Shown here piece after piece: positions 1 through 9,408 of a stretch of DNA of 64,000 bases. Origin of the DNA: Microbulbifer variabilis. Its GTDB lineage: Bacteria > Pseudomonadota > Gammaproteobacteria > Pseudomonadales > Cellvibrionaceae. The translations under genes were made by a program, and so were the position numbers. Under the pieces are notes generated by a model. That model had not been told where the DNA came from and did no database searches. It saw nothing but the letters and a program-made list of their open reading frames with translations. The stretch is taken from assembly GCF_023716485.1 (NCBI RefSeq), contig NZ_CP092418.1:975001-1039000 (forward strand), in the 5' to 3' direction. Every line of letters starts with the position of its first letter. Position 1 is the first letter of the stretch.

Positions 1-1
1 A

Positions 2-244
2 AAAGCCGGTTTTCGTAATCTTTGGACACCTTTTGCAGAAATGTATCATCATGAATCTATTAGCCGTGGCCTTGATAACACACCAGAAAAACGTGCAAGA
101 TTTGAACGAGAAGCTACATGTTTAAAAAATCGCTGGAGAACTCATTTAGGTATAGATCCTTACTATAGCCCATTTCTTACTCATAAAAGAGAGGATTTCT
201 CTCTCGGTTTAAATGAAGATATTAAAGCACCAATGTTCCGATAA
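2..244 (+). CDS. C-terminal end of a GT2-family glycosyltransferase (5' end outside window)
   Basis: An open frame runs from the first bases of the window to a TAA, so only the last 80 codons are visible. The residues match, almost position for position, the C-terminus of the complete GT2 glycosyltransferase at 27938-30142. Shared stretches include RNLWTP.AEMYHHESISRG, NTPEKRARF.REA, DPYYSPFLTH and REDFSLGLNE. In that family this tail follows the catalytic domain and the acidic ND.DFC motif. The gene is therefore taken as a paralogue that adds a sugar in capsule synthesis at the inner face of the membrane. The catalytic domain is not in view, so activity cannot be judged. An ATG at 41 lies in the frame but is internal, because homology begins before it. 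Confidence 0.85.
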   Translation, partial: KAGFRNLWTPFAEMYHHESISRGLDNTPEKRARFEREATCLKNRWRTHLGIDPYYSPFLTHKREDFSLGLNEDIKAPMFR

Positions 245-2002
245 TAAGTATAATATTAATTTCAACTCATCAAGGCTGCAAGAAAATTATCTTGCAGCCA
301 TATAAATAACTTTTATTATTTTAGACCATATCTGATAGATCCTTCTATAAAAATATAATTTATTGTTTTGATGCGCGTTTAAAAACAAACTAAGGATAAA
401 CCTCATGATCCTTACTAATGATCGTTACATTAACTAAAAATCGGATTGTTAAATTAGATATGGGAACATCTACGAAGCTTGGAATATGCTTAATATATCA
501 AATGACTTTCACGTTCTATGCTTAAACTGCTGGTGTAGATACTCTTCTTGAGATGAATCTGCTGGTACCCAACCATAGAAATCAGGCAAACTATGTTATT
601 GAAGTTAGCGTTTGTCTTTTTTGTAAGAGCTTGTCTATGGAAAACTATCCGTTTCCAATGAACTGCCTAAAGGCAGTGTATTTGTTTACTCTATTGGGGT
701 TTTTAATACCTGGCTGTGGCATGACTTGGCTAAGTCTCAATTGTGATTAAAGACGCTTTAAGCCAAGGTACTCAGGAGGTGCCAATTCTTACGGAGTAGC
801 AGGATCAGGCTTCGAATAGATAGCGACATCATGGTGGAGCCTGAGGGGAAATTGAAACTCACCATCCAGTCTATCTAGACTCTCGGGATATCTTGTATGT
901 AGGAAAGTTTAAGGGGTTTGCCATTTTTAACAGCAAGGCTATATCGATGCTTTTTTAACAGAAATTTATTGCAAGCTGTATACCATCGAAATACAAATTG
1001 CTTTTTAGGACTTTCTGAAGGACATTGTATTTCCGTTTTATGCCATACATTATCTTACAGTTTTATGTTACCTGAATGATCGTAGAACAGAATATTGTTA
1101 CAATCTAGTGTAACACGGCTATTAAGTATAAATGAAATATATACAGCAAGCCATTTACAAACCAGTGTATCGATGGAAGATTCCATAAAACTATTTTACA
1201 AGAGTTCTACCAACCATCATTATATCGAAAGATTTGTCGGTCAACAGAAGGGTAAAAATTTAAACGAATGGTCTATCTATTATAATATTAATCGCACTTA
1301 TCAAGCTAAAAGTGTTGTGCTGCATATTGATAGTAACAGTTGAAGATGGGCAGGCCGTTTGAAAGAAAACGTATCAACCGAATCTGACTTGACATAACAC
1401 ATTCTGAAGTATTGGTAATTGTCAGATAAAGTCTGACTCATTATGTTTTAAGTTTAGAGTACTTCATCAAAACTGATATAAGTATTTTTCAATGTAATTT
1501 GTTATATTTGCCCTTAGATAACCTGTATTAATAAACCTTAATAAATATTTCATTCCTAGTATACTCTATCCCGTTTGCGGGTAGCTTGAATGTAGGAAAG
1601 CTTACAATAAAAGATCATTCTAAAATGAAAAATTTATTATAAGCCTTGGCAGTCGCTATTTCCTGTTCATAACTTCTAGATATAATAAATCCACGGAAGA
1701 TATATAAGGTAAGGTCTGTTATATTCTTACAGACACCAATTCAATTGAATATCAATGTAATCACAGCATTTGATTAAGAAAATAAAAATTAACATGAATG
1801 TTGAAATTAATGATATTTAACTTTTTTAAATAATTAGTGAGGATAGATTTTTTCATTAAAAAGAGCCAAAAGACGACACTATAATAGTTATGGCGCCAAT
1901 TTAAAATTTTAAGTGGCATTATCAGGAATATTCGCTATATATACGTATAACTTTAGCATAACTCTAAATAATAAGAGTGTACAAGAGACTAGTCGCTAGT
2001 AT
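245..2002. other. 1.76 kb AT-rich gap with no supportable gene
   Basis: No frame here has a recognisable product. Two short + strand frames (553-750 and 1095-1343) lack good ribosome binding sites and family motifs and are probably chance. A near-repeat occurs twice: ATGTAGGAAAG followed by one variable base and TTA, at 897-911 and 1590-1604, each preceded by CGGG and CTTG. This suggests decayed duplicated sequence. The last part should hold the promoter and leader of the capsule operon. I looked for a JUMPstart/ops element (GGCGGTAG core) and did not find one. Confidence 0.5.
1851..1885 (+). promoter_or_regulatory. Weak candidate promoter for the capsule export operon
   Basis: A perfect TATAAT stands at 1880-1885, about 118 bases before the kpsM start. 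No good -35 box lies at 16-18 bases; the nearest TTTCAT-like hexamer (1851-1856) is 23 bases away. In such AT-rich DNA a TATAAT can occur by chance, so this is only a candidate. Confidence 0.2.
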
Positions 2003-2803
2003 ATGAGCATAAAAATTCCTACATCTAATCGAACTATATGGAAGATCCAGAGAGATGTGATCTACTCACTTCTCGTTCGTGAGATGAATACAAGGTTTGG
2101 TAAGTGGCGACTGGGTTATGCTTGGATACTACTTGAGCCAGCTCTTCATATTTTAATGCTGGCAGCAATATTTAATTTCCTTGATAGGAACTTTTATCCA
2201 GGTATTCCGACAACTTTATTTATGTTGGGAGGAATTGCACCTTTTTTATTTTTTAGTCACTGCTTTTATAAAGGAATTGCTGCTGTATCATCAAATCGTG
2301 GATTATTTAACTATCGTCAGTTACGACCATTTGATGCAATTTTGAGTAGAGTATTATTAGAGTTTTTTATTTATATCTTATGCATGCTTACGCTATTAGC
2401 TTTATTATCTTGGATTGGTATTAGAGCTGAATTTGGAGATTTTCTATTACTTATTCAGGTAAATTTTTTATTTTTATGCTTTTCTTTTGGGTTATCTTTG
2501 ACATTAGCGGTCATTGGTGAGAAATTACCTGAGATGTCTAAAGTTCTTCCATTGATTGTAAGACCTCTTTACTTCATTTCAGGAGTATTCTTTTCACTTG
2601 AACAAATTCCTTCAGAATATCACAGCTACCTTGTTTGGAATCCATTAGTACATATCATAGAATTAACCAGAGAAAGTTTATTTAAAAGCTATCATGGAAT
2701 TTTTTCAAATTTCAAATATTTAATATATTCGTCAATAATGATGCTTGCTTTAGGTCTTCTGACATATCGTGCTTTCTGGAAAGACTTGGTGCGTAGTCAA
2801 TGA
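2003..2803 (+). CDS. kpsM: Capsule polysaccharide ABC transporter, permease subunit (KpsM-like)
   Basis: The 266-residue protein has about six hydrophobic segments and the layout of the ABC-2 type polysaccharide permeases. A charged N-terminus carries the family-typical REMNTRFGKWRLGYAW stretch (about residues 27-42), followed by membrane spans. Length fits KpsM (about 258 residues). It should form the inner-membrane channel that exports lipid-linked capsule chains. Its stop overlaps the start of the ATPase gene by four bases (ATGA at 2800-2803), the usual coupling for KpsM/KpsT pairs. ATG 2003 follows a weak purine stretch (AAGAGA) about 15 bases upstream, so the ribosome binding site is poor. 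An O-antigen Wzm-type role is possible, but the KpsE, KpsC and KpsS genes nearby favour capsule. Confidence 0.9.
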   Translation: MSIKIPTSNRTIWKIQRDVIYSLLVREMNTRFGKWRLGYAWILLEPALHILMLAAIFNFLDRNFYPGIPTTLFMLGGIAPFLFFSHCFYKGIAAVSSNRGLFNYRQLRPFDAILSRVLLEFFIYILCMLTLLALLSWIGIRAEFGDFLLLIQVNFLFLCFSFGLSLTLAVIGEKLPEMSKVLPLIVRPLYFISGVFFSLEQIPSEYHSYLVWNPLVHIIELTRESLFKSYHGIFSNFKYLIYSSIMMLALGLLTYRAFWKDLVRSQ

Positions 2804-3459
2804 TTAGGCTTGAAAATCTCACAAAATCGTATAAAACAAAAAACGAAAGGAAAACACTTTTTAAAAATGTTAATGCGATCTTTCCTGAGGGCAAGAATAT
2901 TGGAATTTTAGGGCGCAATGGGGTTGGTAAGTCTACGTTACTTAGAATTATGGGGGGGATTGATTATCCAGATTCCGGTAGAGTAATCACAGATAAGAGA
3001 ATCTCATGGCCAGTGGGGCTCTCTGGCGGGTTCCAGGGAAGTATGACCGGTAGAGAGAATGTGGCTTTTGTTTGCGGAATTCATGGTGTATGGGGAAAAG
3101 ATAAATGTAAAATTATGAATTATGTGCAAGAGTTTTCTGAAATCGGCAATTATTTTGATTTACCAATTAAAAGTTACTCCTCTGGAATGCGCGCGCGTTT
3201 AGCATTTGGCCTAAGTATCGCCCTAGAATTTGATGTTTATTTAGTTGATGAAGTTATGTCGGTTGGGGACGTACACTTTAAAAAAAAATGTGAAGATATA
3301 ATTAAAGAAAAAAGAAAAAAAGCATCATTTATTATTGTGGCTCATACGACTCAAGTTTTAAAGAAAAATTGTGAGGTAGGAATCTACATTGAAAATGGTA
3401 AGGTTAGAATTTGTCAATCTATAAATGAAGCCATAAGCATTTACCAAAATAGTGTATAA
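2800..3459 (+). CDS. kpsT: Capsule polysaccharide ABC transporter, ATP-binding subunit (KpsT-like)
   Basis: A 219-residue ABC ATPase. Walker A is GRNGVGKST (residues 38-46), the signature region is YSSGMRARL (126-134), Walker B is VYLVDE (146-151) and the switch histidine is near 182. The short length and the SSGM-type signature match KpsT/Wzt-type exporters. It lacks the C-terminal carbohydrate-binding extension of long Wzt proteins, which supports capsule export rather than O-antigen export. It powers the KpsM channel at the cytoplasmic face. The start codon overlaps the kpsM stop, so the two are translationally coupled. Confidence 0.93.
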   Translation: MIRLENLTKSYKTKNERKTLFKNVNAIFPEGKNIGILGRNGVGKSTLLRIMGGIDYPDSGRVITDKRISWPVGLSGGFQGSMTGRENVAFVCGIHGVWGKDKCKIMNYVQEFSEIGNYFDLPIKSYSSGMRARLAFGLSIALEFDVYLVDEVMSVGDVHFKKKCEDIIKEKRKKASFIIVAHTTQVLKKNCEVGIYIENGKVRICQSINEAISIYQNSV

Positions 3460-3492
3460 ATTTTCATAAATGATAAAACTTAAAGTTTAAAT

Positions 3493-4722
3493 ATGGATGT
3501 TAAAAGAGTGCTTAATAAAAACTGGTGGAGTAATAAAAAATATATTTACTTTAATTTACTTATTTCTTGGTATAAGAATATTTCTTCAAAAACAAAAAGT
3601 TTAAAAATAAAAAATAAACATAGATTACACTTACCTTGGTATTATGGCTTTACTCTGATTGTAATAGTACCCATCGTTTGTGTGAGTGGGTATTATTTAT
3701 TTTGGGTAACTGATCGTTTTGTAAGTACTACACAATTAATTGTTAAAGATACAGCGTCATCTCAAGGATCGTCAACGGGGATTAGTTTTCTTATACCTAG
3801 TATAGGAGTTGATAATCAAGATACATTTTTAGTTGTAAACTATATACAGTCACTTGATATGGCCTTGTATCTGGATAGGGAATTAGGATTAAAAAATTAC
3901 TATAAAAGTAATCAGTATGACGTATTTTCCCGTTTGTATTCGGATGCAACACAAGAAGAATATTTAGAATACTATAGAAATCATGTAGATGTTAGTCATG
4001 ATGAGACAAATGGTATAATTTCAATAGAGATGCAAGCTTATGAACCGATCTTTGCTCGTATTCTTGTTGAGACTGTAATACAAAAATCAGAATTATTCGT
4101 TAATGCTTTGAGTAATCAACTAGCCAATAAACAAGTTGACTTCGTAAATAATGAAGTAGAACTCTCTCAAAGAAAATTGAGAAATATAAAACAAGACATC
4201 CTAGATTTTCAGAATAGTAATAATTTAGTTAGCCCCGAAGAGTTAACGAAAGGCATAAGCAGTATTATTCAAGGATTAGAGACGCGATTAGCAGAAGAGC
4301 GCGCCAAACTAACTGCCGCCAAAAGCTACTTAAATACTGATTCATCACAAATAATATCAATTCAAGCTGAAATTGGCGCCTTAGAAAATCAAATTAAAGT
4401 AGAGAAAGTTCGATTGGTTGGTATAAGTGACGAGAAAGGTGAACAGCGACTCAATACTCTAAGTGCACACTTTCAGAATCTTGAATTAGATCTACAATTT
4501 GCTACTGATGCTTACGCCGCATCACTAAAAGCTTTGGAAAGTGCAAGAATGGAAGCTTCTGGTAAGTTGAAACATCTGATAGTAATTACACGGCCTTCAT
4601 TGGCAGAGGAGGCTGAGTACCCACATAAAATATATAATTTAGTAAGTTTAACGGTGATTTTATTCTTATTATATGGTGTTGGGATTATGCTGTCAGCCAG
4701 TATTCGAGATCATCGTATGTAA
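3493..4722 (+). CDS. kpsE: KpsE-like inner-membrane capsule export protein (polysaccharide co-polymerase 3 family)
   Basis: The 409-residue protein has one membrane span after a basic cytoplasmic N-terminus (about residues 50-72, YGFTLIVIVPIVCVSGYYLF). A long periplasmic part with coiled-coil character follows (about 210-350, rich in E, K, Q and L), and a second span lies near the C-terminus (LVSLTVILFLLYGVGIML). This is the architecture of KpsE/BexC/CtrB proteins, which bridge the KpsMT transporter and the outer-membrane channel. It lies 33 bases after kpsT and before the OPX gene, the expected partner order. No strong Shine-Dalgarno sequence precedes ATG 3493. Confidence 0.88.
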   Translation: MDVKRVLNKNWWSNKKYIYFNLLISWYKNISSKTKSLKIKNKHRLHLPWYYGFTLIVIVPIVCVSGYYLFWVTDRFVSTTQLIVKDTASSQGSSTGISFLIPSIGVDNQDTFLVVNYIQSLDMALYLDRELGLKNYYKSNQYDVFSRLYSDATQEEYLEYYRNHVDVSHDETNGIISIEMQAYEPIFARILVETVIQKSELFVNALSNQLANKQVDFVNNEVELSQRKLRNIKQDILDFQNSNNLVSPEELTKGISSIIQGLETRLAEERAKLTAAKSYLNTDSSQIISIQAEIGALENQIKVEKVRLVGISDEKGEQRLNTLSAHFQNLELDLQFATDAYAASLKALESARMEASGKLKHLIVITRPSLAEEAEYPHKIYNLVSLTVILFLLYGVGIMLSASIRDHRM

Positions 4723-4796
4723 TTTATAGGCTGAGTTTTCATTATCGAACAATATGTTGAGCTATTCAATAGCTATAAAGGAAGCCTTGTAGAATC

Positions 4797-6440
4797 ATGA
4801 TACCTATTAATAGAGTAAAGAAAAATATTTTATCCCTGATAATAACTTTACTGATCATTTTGGGTCATGGGTTGGCTTTTGCATTAGAAACCCAGTTAGT
4901 AGATGGTATAGATTCTCAGCCCACACCAAAAAATGAGATACCAATTTTTGGTCAATCTTTATTTCAGGGAACATTTAAGGACCAGCCATTCAATGGTTTC
5001 AACCCGGACTACAGAATCACGGTTGGGGATCAGATTAATCTTCAATTATGGGGCGCTTATAGTTTTAGCGCAACTTTAACTGTTGATCCAAAAGGAAACA
5101 TTTTTGTACCAGAAGTAGGACCGGTTCATGTAGCTGGAGTACAAAATGGCGACTTAAATAATTTTGTGTTACGCCATGTGAAGCGTGTTTTTAAAAATAA
5201 TGTACAAGCCTATGCGAACTTGGAAGCAAGTCAGCCGGTTAAAGTGTTTGTGACAGGGTATGTAAATAATCCTGGTTTATTCAATGGTTTTAGTTCGGAT
5301 TCAATTCTGTATTATTTGGATAGTGCTGAAGGAATAAGTTCACAAAGTGGTAGTTTTGTCGATATAAAGATAATTCGAAGGGACAAAATAATACAGGAAA
5401 TAAATTTATATAGTTTTATTGTAGATGGGATAATGCCTGCCGTACAGCTGCGAAATGGTGATGTAATAGTAGTTGGTGGAAAAAAAGGATTTGTTACGGT
5501 TAAAGGTGCAGTTCAACAGTCGGCTCAACTAGAATTTATCGGTCCTTATACACAATTAGGAGAGATGTTATTAGTTATTAAGCCAGATCCTCTTGCAAAT
5601 TTTGCTCGTATTACTCAGGTAGTTGATGGAGTCAAACAAGCAAGTTACCAACCCTTAACTAATGCAATGACAACACGCCTTTACCCAGGCGCAATTGTAG
5701 AACTAGTCCGCGATAATGATATTCATTCGATTTCAGTAATTGTTTCTGGTGAATTAGATGGCCCCGCTACTTATGTGCTTCCATATGGCGCAACACTTGA
5801 AATGTTGATGACAAAATTAAAATTTCGTGAAAATGCTGATCAAAATTCTATTCAGTTATATCGAAAAAGTGTTGCTGAAAAACAACAGGTTGCATTGGAT
5901 AGATCACTAGATGCTTTACAAATGGAAGTTTTAACTCGTCAACCGAAAACTGATCTTGAAAAAGATGCTCAGAAAGATAACGCTTTAATGATTCAAAATT
6001 TCATAAAAAAAGCTCGAAGAGTCATTCCAAAAGGGCAGGTAGTAATTGCTAATAACCCAGATGCTGGAAAAATGTTACTTGAAGATGGTGATGAAATAAC
6101 TGTACCTCTGAAAACATCAACCATATCTATAGTTGGGGAGGTAATTTTTCCAACTTCACTTGTGTATCATAAAAAATATACATTAGAAGATTATATCGAA
6201 TTAGCAGGTGGATTTGCCAATAATGCAAACCGTAACGAACTGATTATTTTACATTTAGACGGGACGATAACACGAGTTCATGATAGAGACTTTGATAATA
6301 AACTTGGAAATAGATTACGTCCTGGGGATGAAATAATGGTAATGCCAAAAATTAATTCAAGTGAACTACAGGTAACTAAAGATGTAACGGAAATTTTATA
6401 TCGTATAGCAGTTGGGACTGCGGCCATACTATCATTCTGA
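4797..6440 (+). CDS. kpsD: Outer-membrane polysaccharide export protein (KpsD/Wza-like OPX protein)
   Basis: The 547-residue protein starts with a signal peptide: basic N-terminus, hydrophobic core, predicted cut after AFA near residue 29. There is no lipobox cysteine, as in KpsD and unlike Wza. A poly-export domain follows (about 60-140, including DYRITVGDQINLQLWG and FVPEVGPVHVAGV). SLBB-type soluble ligand-binding folds come next, for example KVFVTGYVNNPGLF near 150 and ISIVGEVIFPTSLVYHKKYT near 445. It should form the periplasmic/outer-membrane conduit for the capsule. The ribosome binding site AAAGGAAG sits about 10 bases before ATG 4797. Length matches KpsD (about 558 residues). Confidence 0.88.
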   Translation: MIPINRVKKNILSLIITLLIILGHGLAFALETQLVDGIDSQPTPKNEIPIFGQSLFQGTFKDQPFNGFNPDYRITVGDQINLQLWGAYSFSATLTVDPKGNIFVPEVGPVHVAGVQNGDLNNFVLRHVKRVFKNNVQAYANLEASQPVKVFVTGYVNNPGLFNGFSSDSILYYLDSAEGISSQSGSFVDIKIIRRDKIIQEINLYSFIVDGIMPAVQLRNGDVIVVGGKKGFVTVKGAVQQSAQLEFIGPYTQLGEMLLVIKPDPLANFARITQVVDGVKQASYQPLTNAMTTRLYPGAIVELVRDNDIHSISVIVSGELDGPATYVLPYGATLEMLMTKLKFRENADQNSIQLYRKSVAEKQQVALDRSLDALQMEVLTRQPKTDLEKDAQKDNALMIQNFIKKARRVIPKGQVVIANNPDAGKMLLEDGDEITVPLKTSTISIVGEVIFPTSLVYHKKYTLEDYIELAGGFANNANRNELIILHLDGTITRVHDRDFDNKLGNRLRPGDEIMVMPKINSSELQVTKDVTEILYRIAVGTAAILSF

Positions 6441-6547
6441 AAAACAACATAAATATCTTATTTTTAAATAACTTCTTTGAAGAAAATATTTAAAATACTA
6501 CTGTAGAAATTTAGCTGTTTCTAATTTCAAGGATTGATGGAGGAATT

Positions 6548-7459
6548 ATGGCTGAAACTGATACCGAACGAAGGGGAATTATTCTGGCTGGTGGTACTGG
6601 TACCCGTCTGTATCCATTAACAAAAGGTATCAGCAAGCAATTAATGCCAGTATATGACAAGCCCATGATTTACTATCCGCTAACAACTTTAATGTTGGCT
6701 GGAATACGAAAAATATTAATTATAACTACCCCCCAAGATCAAAGTTTGTTTAGGGGACTTTTGGGTACTGGATCTCAGTGGGGAATTAATCTAAGTTACG
6801 CCAAGCAATTTTCACCAAATGGTTTGGCTGAAGCATTTATAATTGGACAGGATCATATAGAGAGCAGTCCCTGCGCGCTAATTCTTGGAGATAATATTTT
6901 TTATGCTCATCAATTTAGTGAACTTTTAAAGAGAGCTAATTCAAGAATTCAAGGAGCAACAATCTTTGGGTATAGGATTGCGGACCCAAGCGCATATGGA
7001 GTTGCTGAATTCAATAAAAATGGAAAAGTTATAAGTGTTGAGGAAAAACCAAATAAACCCAAATCAAATTATGCTATTACTGGATTATACTTGTATGACA
7101 ATAATGTTTGCGATTTAGTCAGAGAGATCAGGCCAAGTGATCGTGGAGAGTTGGAGATTACGGATCTCAATAAAATATACCTTGAAAGAGGTGAACTTAG
7201 TCTAGAGTTAATGGGCCGCGGTTCTGCATGGTTAGATACTGGAACGCATGATAATTTGCTCGCAGCGGCACACTTCGTACAAACAATTGAACGTCGTCAG
7301 GGATTAAAAATTGCATGCCCTGAAGAGGTCGCATTTCGTAAAGGTTTTATCTCACTTGATGAGCTTGAAGTTCAAGCTAAATTATTTATGAAAAGTGGAT
7401 ATGGTGAATATTTGATGCGTATCTTGAATGACGCACAAAGAGATCATAATTTCGTATAA
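6548..7459 (+). CDS. rmlA: Glucose-1-phosphate thymidylyltransferase (RmlA/RfbA)
   Basis: A 303-residue nucleotidyltransferase with the signature GGTGTRLYPLT (about residues 15-25), then SKQLMPVYDKPMIYYPL, ALILGDNIFY and VEEKPNKPKSNYA. It should join glucose-1-phosphate and dTTP to give dTDP-glucose, the entry to dTDP-rhamnose and related deoxysugars. A strong ribosome binding site (TGGAGGA, about 6539-6544) precedes ATG 6548. No rmlB, rmlC or rmlD is found in this window, so the next steps must be encoded elsewhere or the dTDP-glucose is used differently. A gap of 107 bases separates it from the OPX gene. Confidence 0.95.
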   Translation: MAETDTERRGIILAGGTGTRLYPLTKGISKQLMPVYDKPMIYYPLTTLMLAGIRKILIITTPQDQSLFRGLLGTGSQWGINLSYAKQFSPNGLAEAFIIGQDHIESSPCALILGDNIFYAHQFSELLKRANSRIQGATIFGYRIADPSAYGVAEFNKNGKVISVEEKPNKPKSNYAITGLYLYDNNVCDLVREIRPSDRGELEITDLNKIYLERGELSLELMGRGSAWLDTGTHDNLLAAAHFVQTIERRQGLKIACPEEVAFRKGFISLDELEVQAKLFMKSGYGEYLMRILNDAQRDHNFV

Positions 7460-7719
7460 ATATCAATGATATCATGAAATACAACAAAATTAACATAAGA
7501 TTTTTTCTATTATTAATAGTTGAACAGGGTCCCCCCAGTTGCATTAACTTTTCTGGAGTTTGAATTCAGGTTAACCAAATATTTTAAATTAAGATTTTAT
7601 ATTTAGCTTATTAATTATGTTTTAAGTTTATAGAAATCATTTTATTCAAATCCCTTAGTAATTTTAGTTTTTGAGTAAGGCAATTAACAAATTAGATATT
7701 TAATTTGAATGGTATAAAA

Positions 7720-8187
7720 ATGGATGAGAAGTATCAGGTGAAGCTACTTGAGAATTCAATATTATTCGACCCTGAATGGTATTTGTCACAACATTCAGAT
7801 GTTGAGAGTATAGAGATAACACCAGAGCAACATTATCTACGATATGGGTGGAGAATGGGAAGAAGTCCATCATCCTTATTTTGTGGAGTAGGTTACCATA
7901 ATAAATATCCCGATGTAGCTCTGAGAAATGAAAACCCACTTATCCACTATCTCCGATTTGGAAAACGAGAAGGAAGGGAAGTGCAAGCAGTAAAAGAGAA
8001 AAATTTTCTTACAAAAAAAGATTTGAATGTTGATACTAATAAATTGTTTTTTCCTGAGACGGATAATGAAAAAAAAAATTTAAATGAAGAGTTTAAAAAT
8101 CAATTAAAAAAAACGCAAGGTTTACTTGAAAAGTATGTCAGACGATGCAGAGAGCTTGAATATCAAATCATAGATGAAAAAAATTGA
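7720..8187 (+). CDS. Small protein with two WYL-PDV-HY-EGR repeats and a charged helical tail
   Basis: The open frame reaches back to a TTG at 7705, but ATG 7720 (155 residues, beginning MDEKYQVK) is the more likely start. Neither has a clear ribosome binding site. The first 90 residues hold two copies of a short module: FDPEWYLSQHSDV then HYLRYGWRMGRSP, and GYHNKYPDV then NPLIHYLRFGKREGRE. The tail (about 95-155) is rich in K, E and N and probably helical. The same two-copy module ends the giant coiled-coil protein at 21301-26067. This motif is known as a repeat in bacterial surface-polysaccharide and glycosyltransferase proteins, but its function is not established. The gene stands 27 bases before wecB. 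Confidence 0.7.
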   Translation: MDEKYQVKLLENSILFDPEWYLSQHSDVESIEITPEQHYLRYGWRMGRSPSSLFCGVGYHNKYPDVALRNENPLIHYLRFGKREGREVQAVKEKNFLTKKDLNVDTNKLFFPETDNEKKNLNEEFKNQLKKTQGLLEKYVRRCRELEYQIIDEKN

Positions 8188-8214
8188 ATCTTGTATTTGT
8201 AAGGAAGGTTTTAA

Positions 8215-9360
8215 ATGAAGGTACTCATTGTTTTTGGAACTCGTCCTGAAGCTATTAAAATGGCACCATTAGCTTTAAAACTGATAATTGATCAAAGATT
8301 TAATACTCAAGTTTGTGTAACAGCTCAACATAGAGAAATGTTAGATCAGGTACTCAGTCTATTCGGATTAATTCCTGATTATGACCTAGATCTAATGAGA
8401 TCTGGTCAGAACTTAACTGATATAAGCGTAGGAATACTTCAAGGTATGAATAAGATTCTTGAAGAAGCAAAACCTGATATTGTATTAGTTCATGGTGATA
8501 CGGCAACAACTTTTTTTACAAGTCTTGCAGCATATTATTCAAAAATCTCCATAGGTCATGTAGAAGCAGGCCTACGAACCGGAAATTTATTTTCTCCATG
8601 GCCAGAAGAGGCAAATCGGAAGTTAACAGGTGCCTTAGCAGACCTTCATTTTTCACCAACAGAAAATTCAAAGAAAAACCTTCTAAATGAAGGAGTAAGC
8701 TCCGAGAAAATATTTGTTACTGGCAATACAGTAATAGATTCCTTGTTAGAAGTAGTACGAAAATTAGATGAAGATAAGAAGATATATGATAAATTTAATA
8801 ATGAATTTAATTTCCTTGATGACAATAAAAAATTAATTTTATTAACTGGGCATCGACGCGAAAGCTTTGGTGGCGGATTTGAACGTATTTGTCAAGCTAT
8901 TTTGGAAATTGCGAAATCACATAGAAATGTACAAATAGTATATCCCTTACATTTAAATCCAAATGTAAGGGAACCTGTTAATCGACTATTAAATGACGTA
9001 GATAATATTTTCCTGATAGAGCCTTTAGACTATCTTCCATTTATCTATCTAATGAATAAATCATACATTATTCTATCAGATTCTGGTGGAATTCAGGAGG
9101 AAGCTCCTTCGCTAGGTAAACCAGTACTAGTAATGCGTGACACAACAGAACGACCAGAAGCTGTTAAAGCCGGAACTGTAAAATTAGTAGGAACAAAAGT
9201 AGATGTTATTATTAAGGAAACATCTACATTACTTACTGATAAAGACAGCTATAATAAAATGAGTTTTGCCCATAATCCATATGGGGATGGTCAAGCATCA
9301 AAAAAAATAATTAATGTGTTAGCTGATTTTGAAAAAAATTTTAAAAGATTAAATATATAG
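8215..9360 (+). CDS. wecB: UDP-N-acetylglucosamine 2-epimerase (non-hydrolysing)
   Basis: A 381-residue GT-B-fold epimerase that interconverts UDP-GlcNAc and UDP-ManNAc in the cytoplasm. Family motifs are all present: [12 protein letters not shown] at the N-terminus, [39 protein letters not shown] and [16 protein letters not shown]. The expected catalytic acids and histidine (in HGD, VEAG, PEE and GHR) are kept. The ribosome binding site AAGGAAGG lies about 8 bases before ATG 8215. It is followed directly by wecC, which uses its product. A KpsF- or NeuC-type hydrolysing enzyme is unlikely given the motifs. Confidence 0.95.
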   Translation: MKVLIVFGTRPEAIKMAPLALKLIIDQRFNTQVCVTAQHREMLDQVLSLFGLIPDYDLDLMRSGQNLTDISVGILQGMNKILEEAKPDIVLVHGDTATTFFTSLAAYYSKISIGHVEAGLRTGNLFSPWPEEANRKLTGALADLHFSPTENSKKNLLNEGVSSEKIFVTGNTVIDSLLEVVRKLDEDKKIYDKFNNEFNFLDDNKKLILLTGHRRESFGGGFERICQAILEIAKSHRNVQIVYPLHLNPNVREPVNRLLNDVDNIFLIEPLDYLPFIYLMNKSYIILSDSGGIQEEAPSLGKPVLVMRDTTERPEAVKAGTVKLVGTKVDVIIKETSTLLTDKDSYNKMSFAHNPYGDGQASKKIINVLADFEKNFKRLNI

Positions 9361-9408
9361 CTTAAAAAGCTTTTTTAAAAAGACACTTTTGTTCAAATAG
9401 GGATATTT

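Noticed and set aside
553..1343. Two short + strand frames (65 and 82 codons) in the gap before kpsM
   Set aside because: No ribosome binding site, no known family and no composition unlike the surrounding AT-rich DNA.
1700..2002. JUMPstart/ops element before the capsule operon
   Set aside because: The GGCGGTAG core was not found in this region.
9361..9380. AAAAAGCTTTTTT palindrome after wecB as a terminator
   Set aside because: The stem has almost no GC pairs and wecC follows closely in the same direction, so termination here is unlikely.
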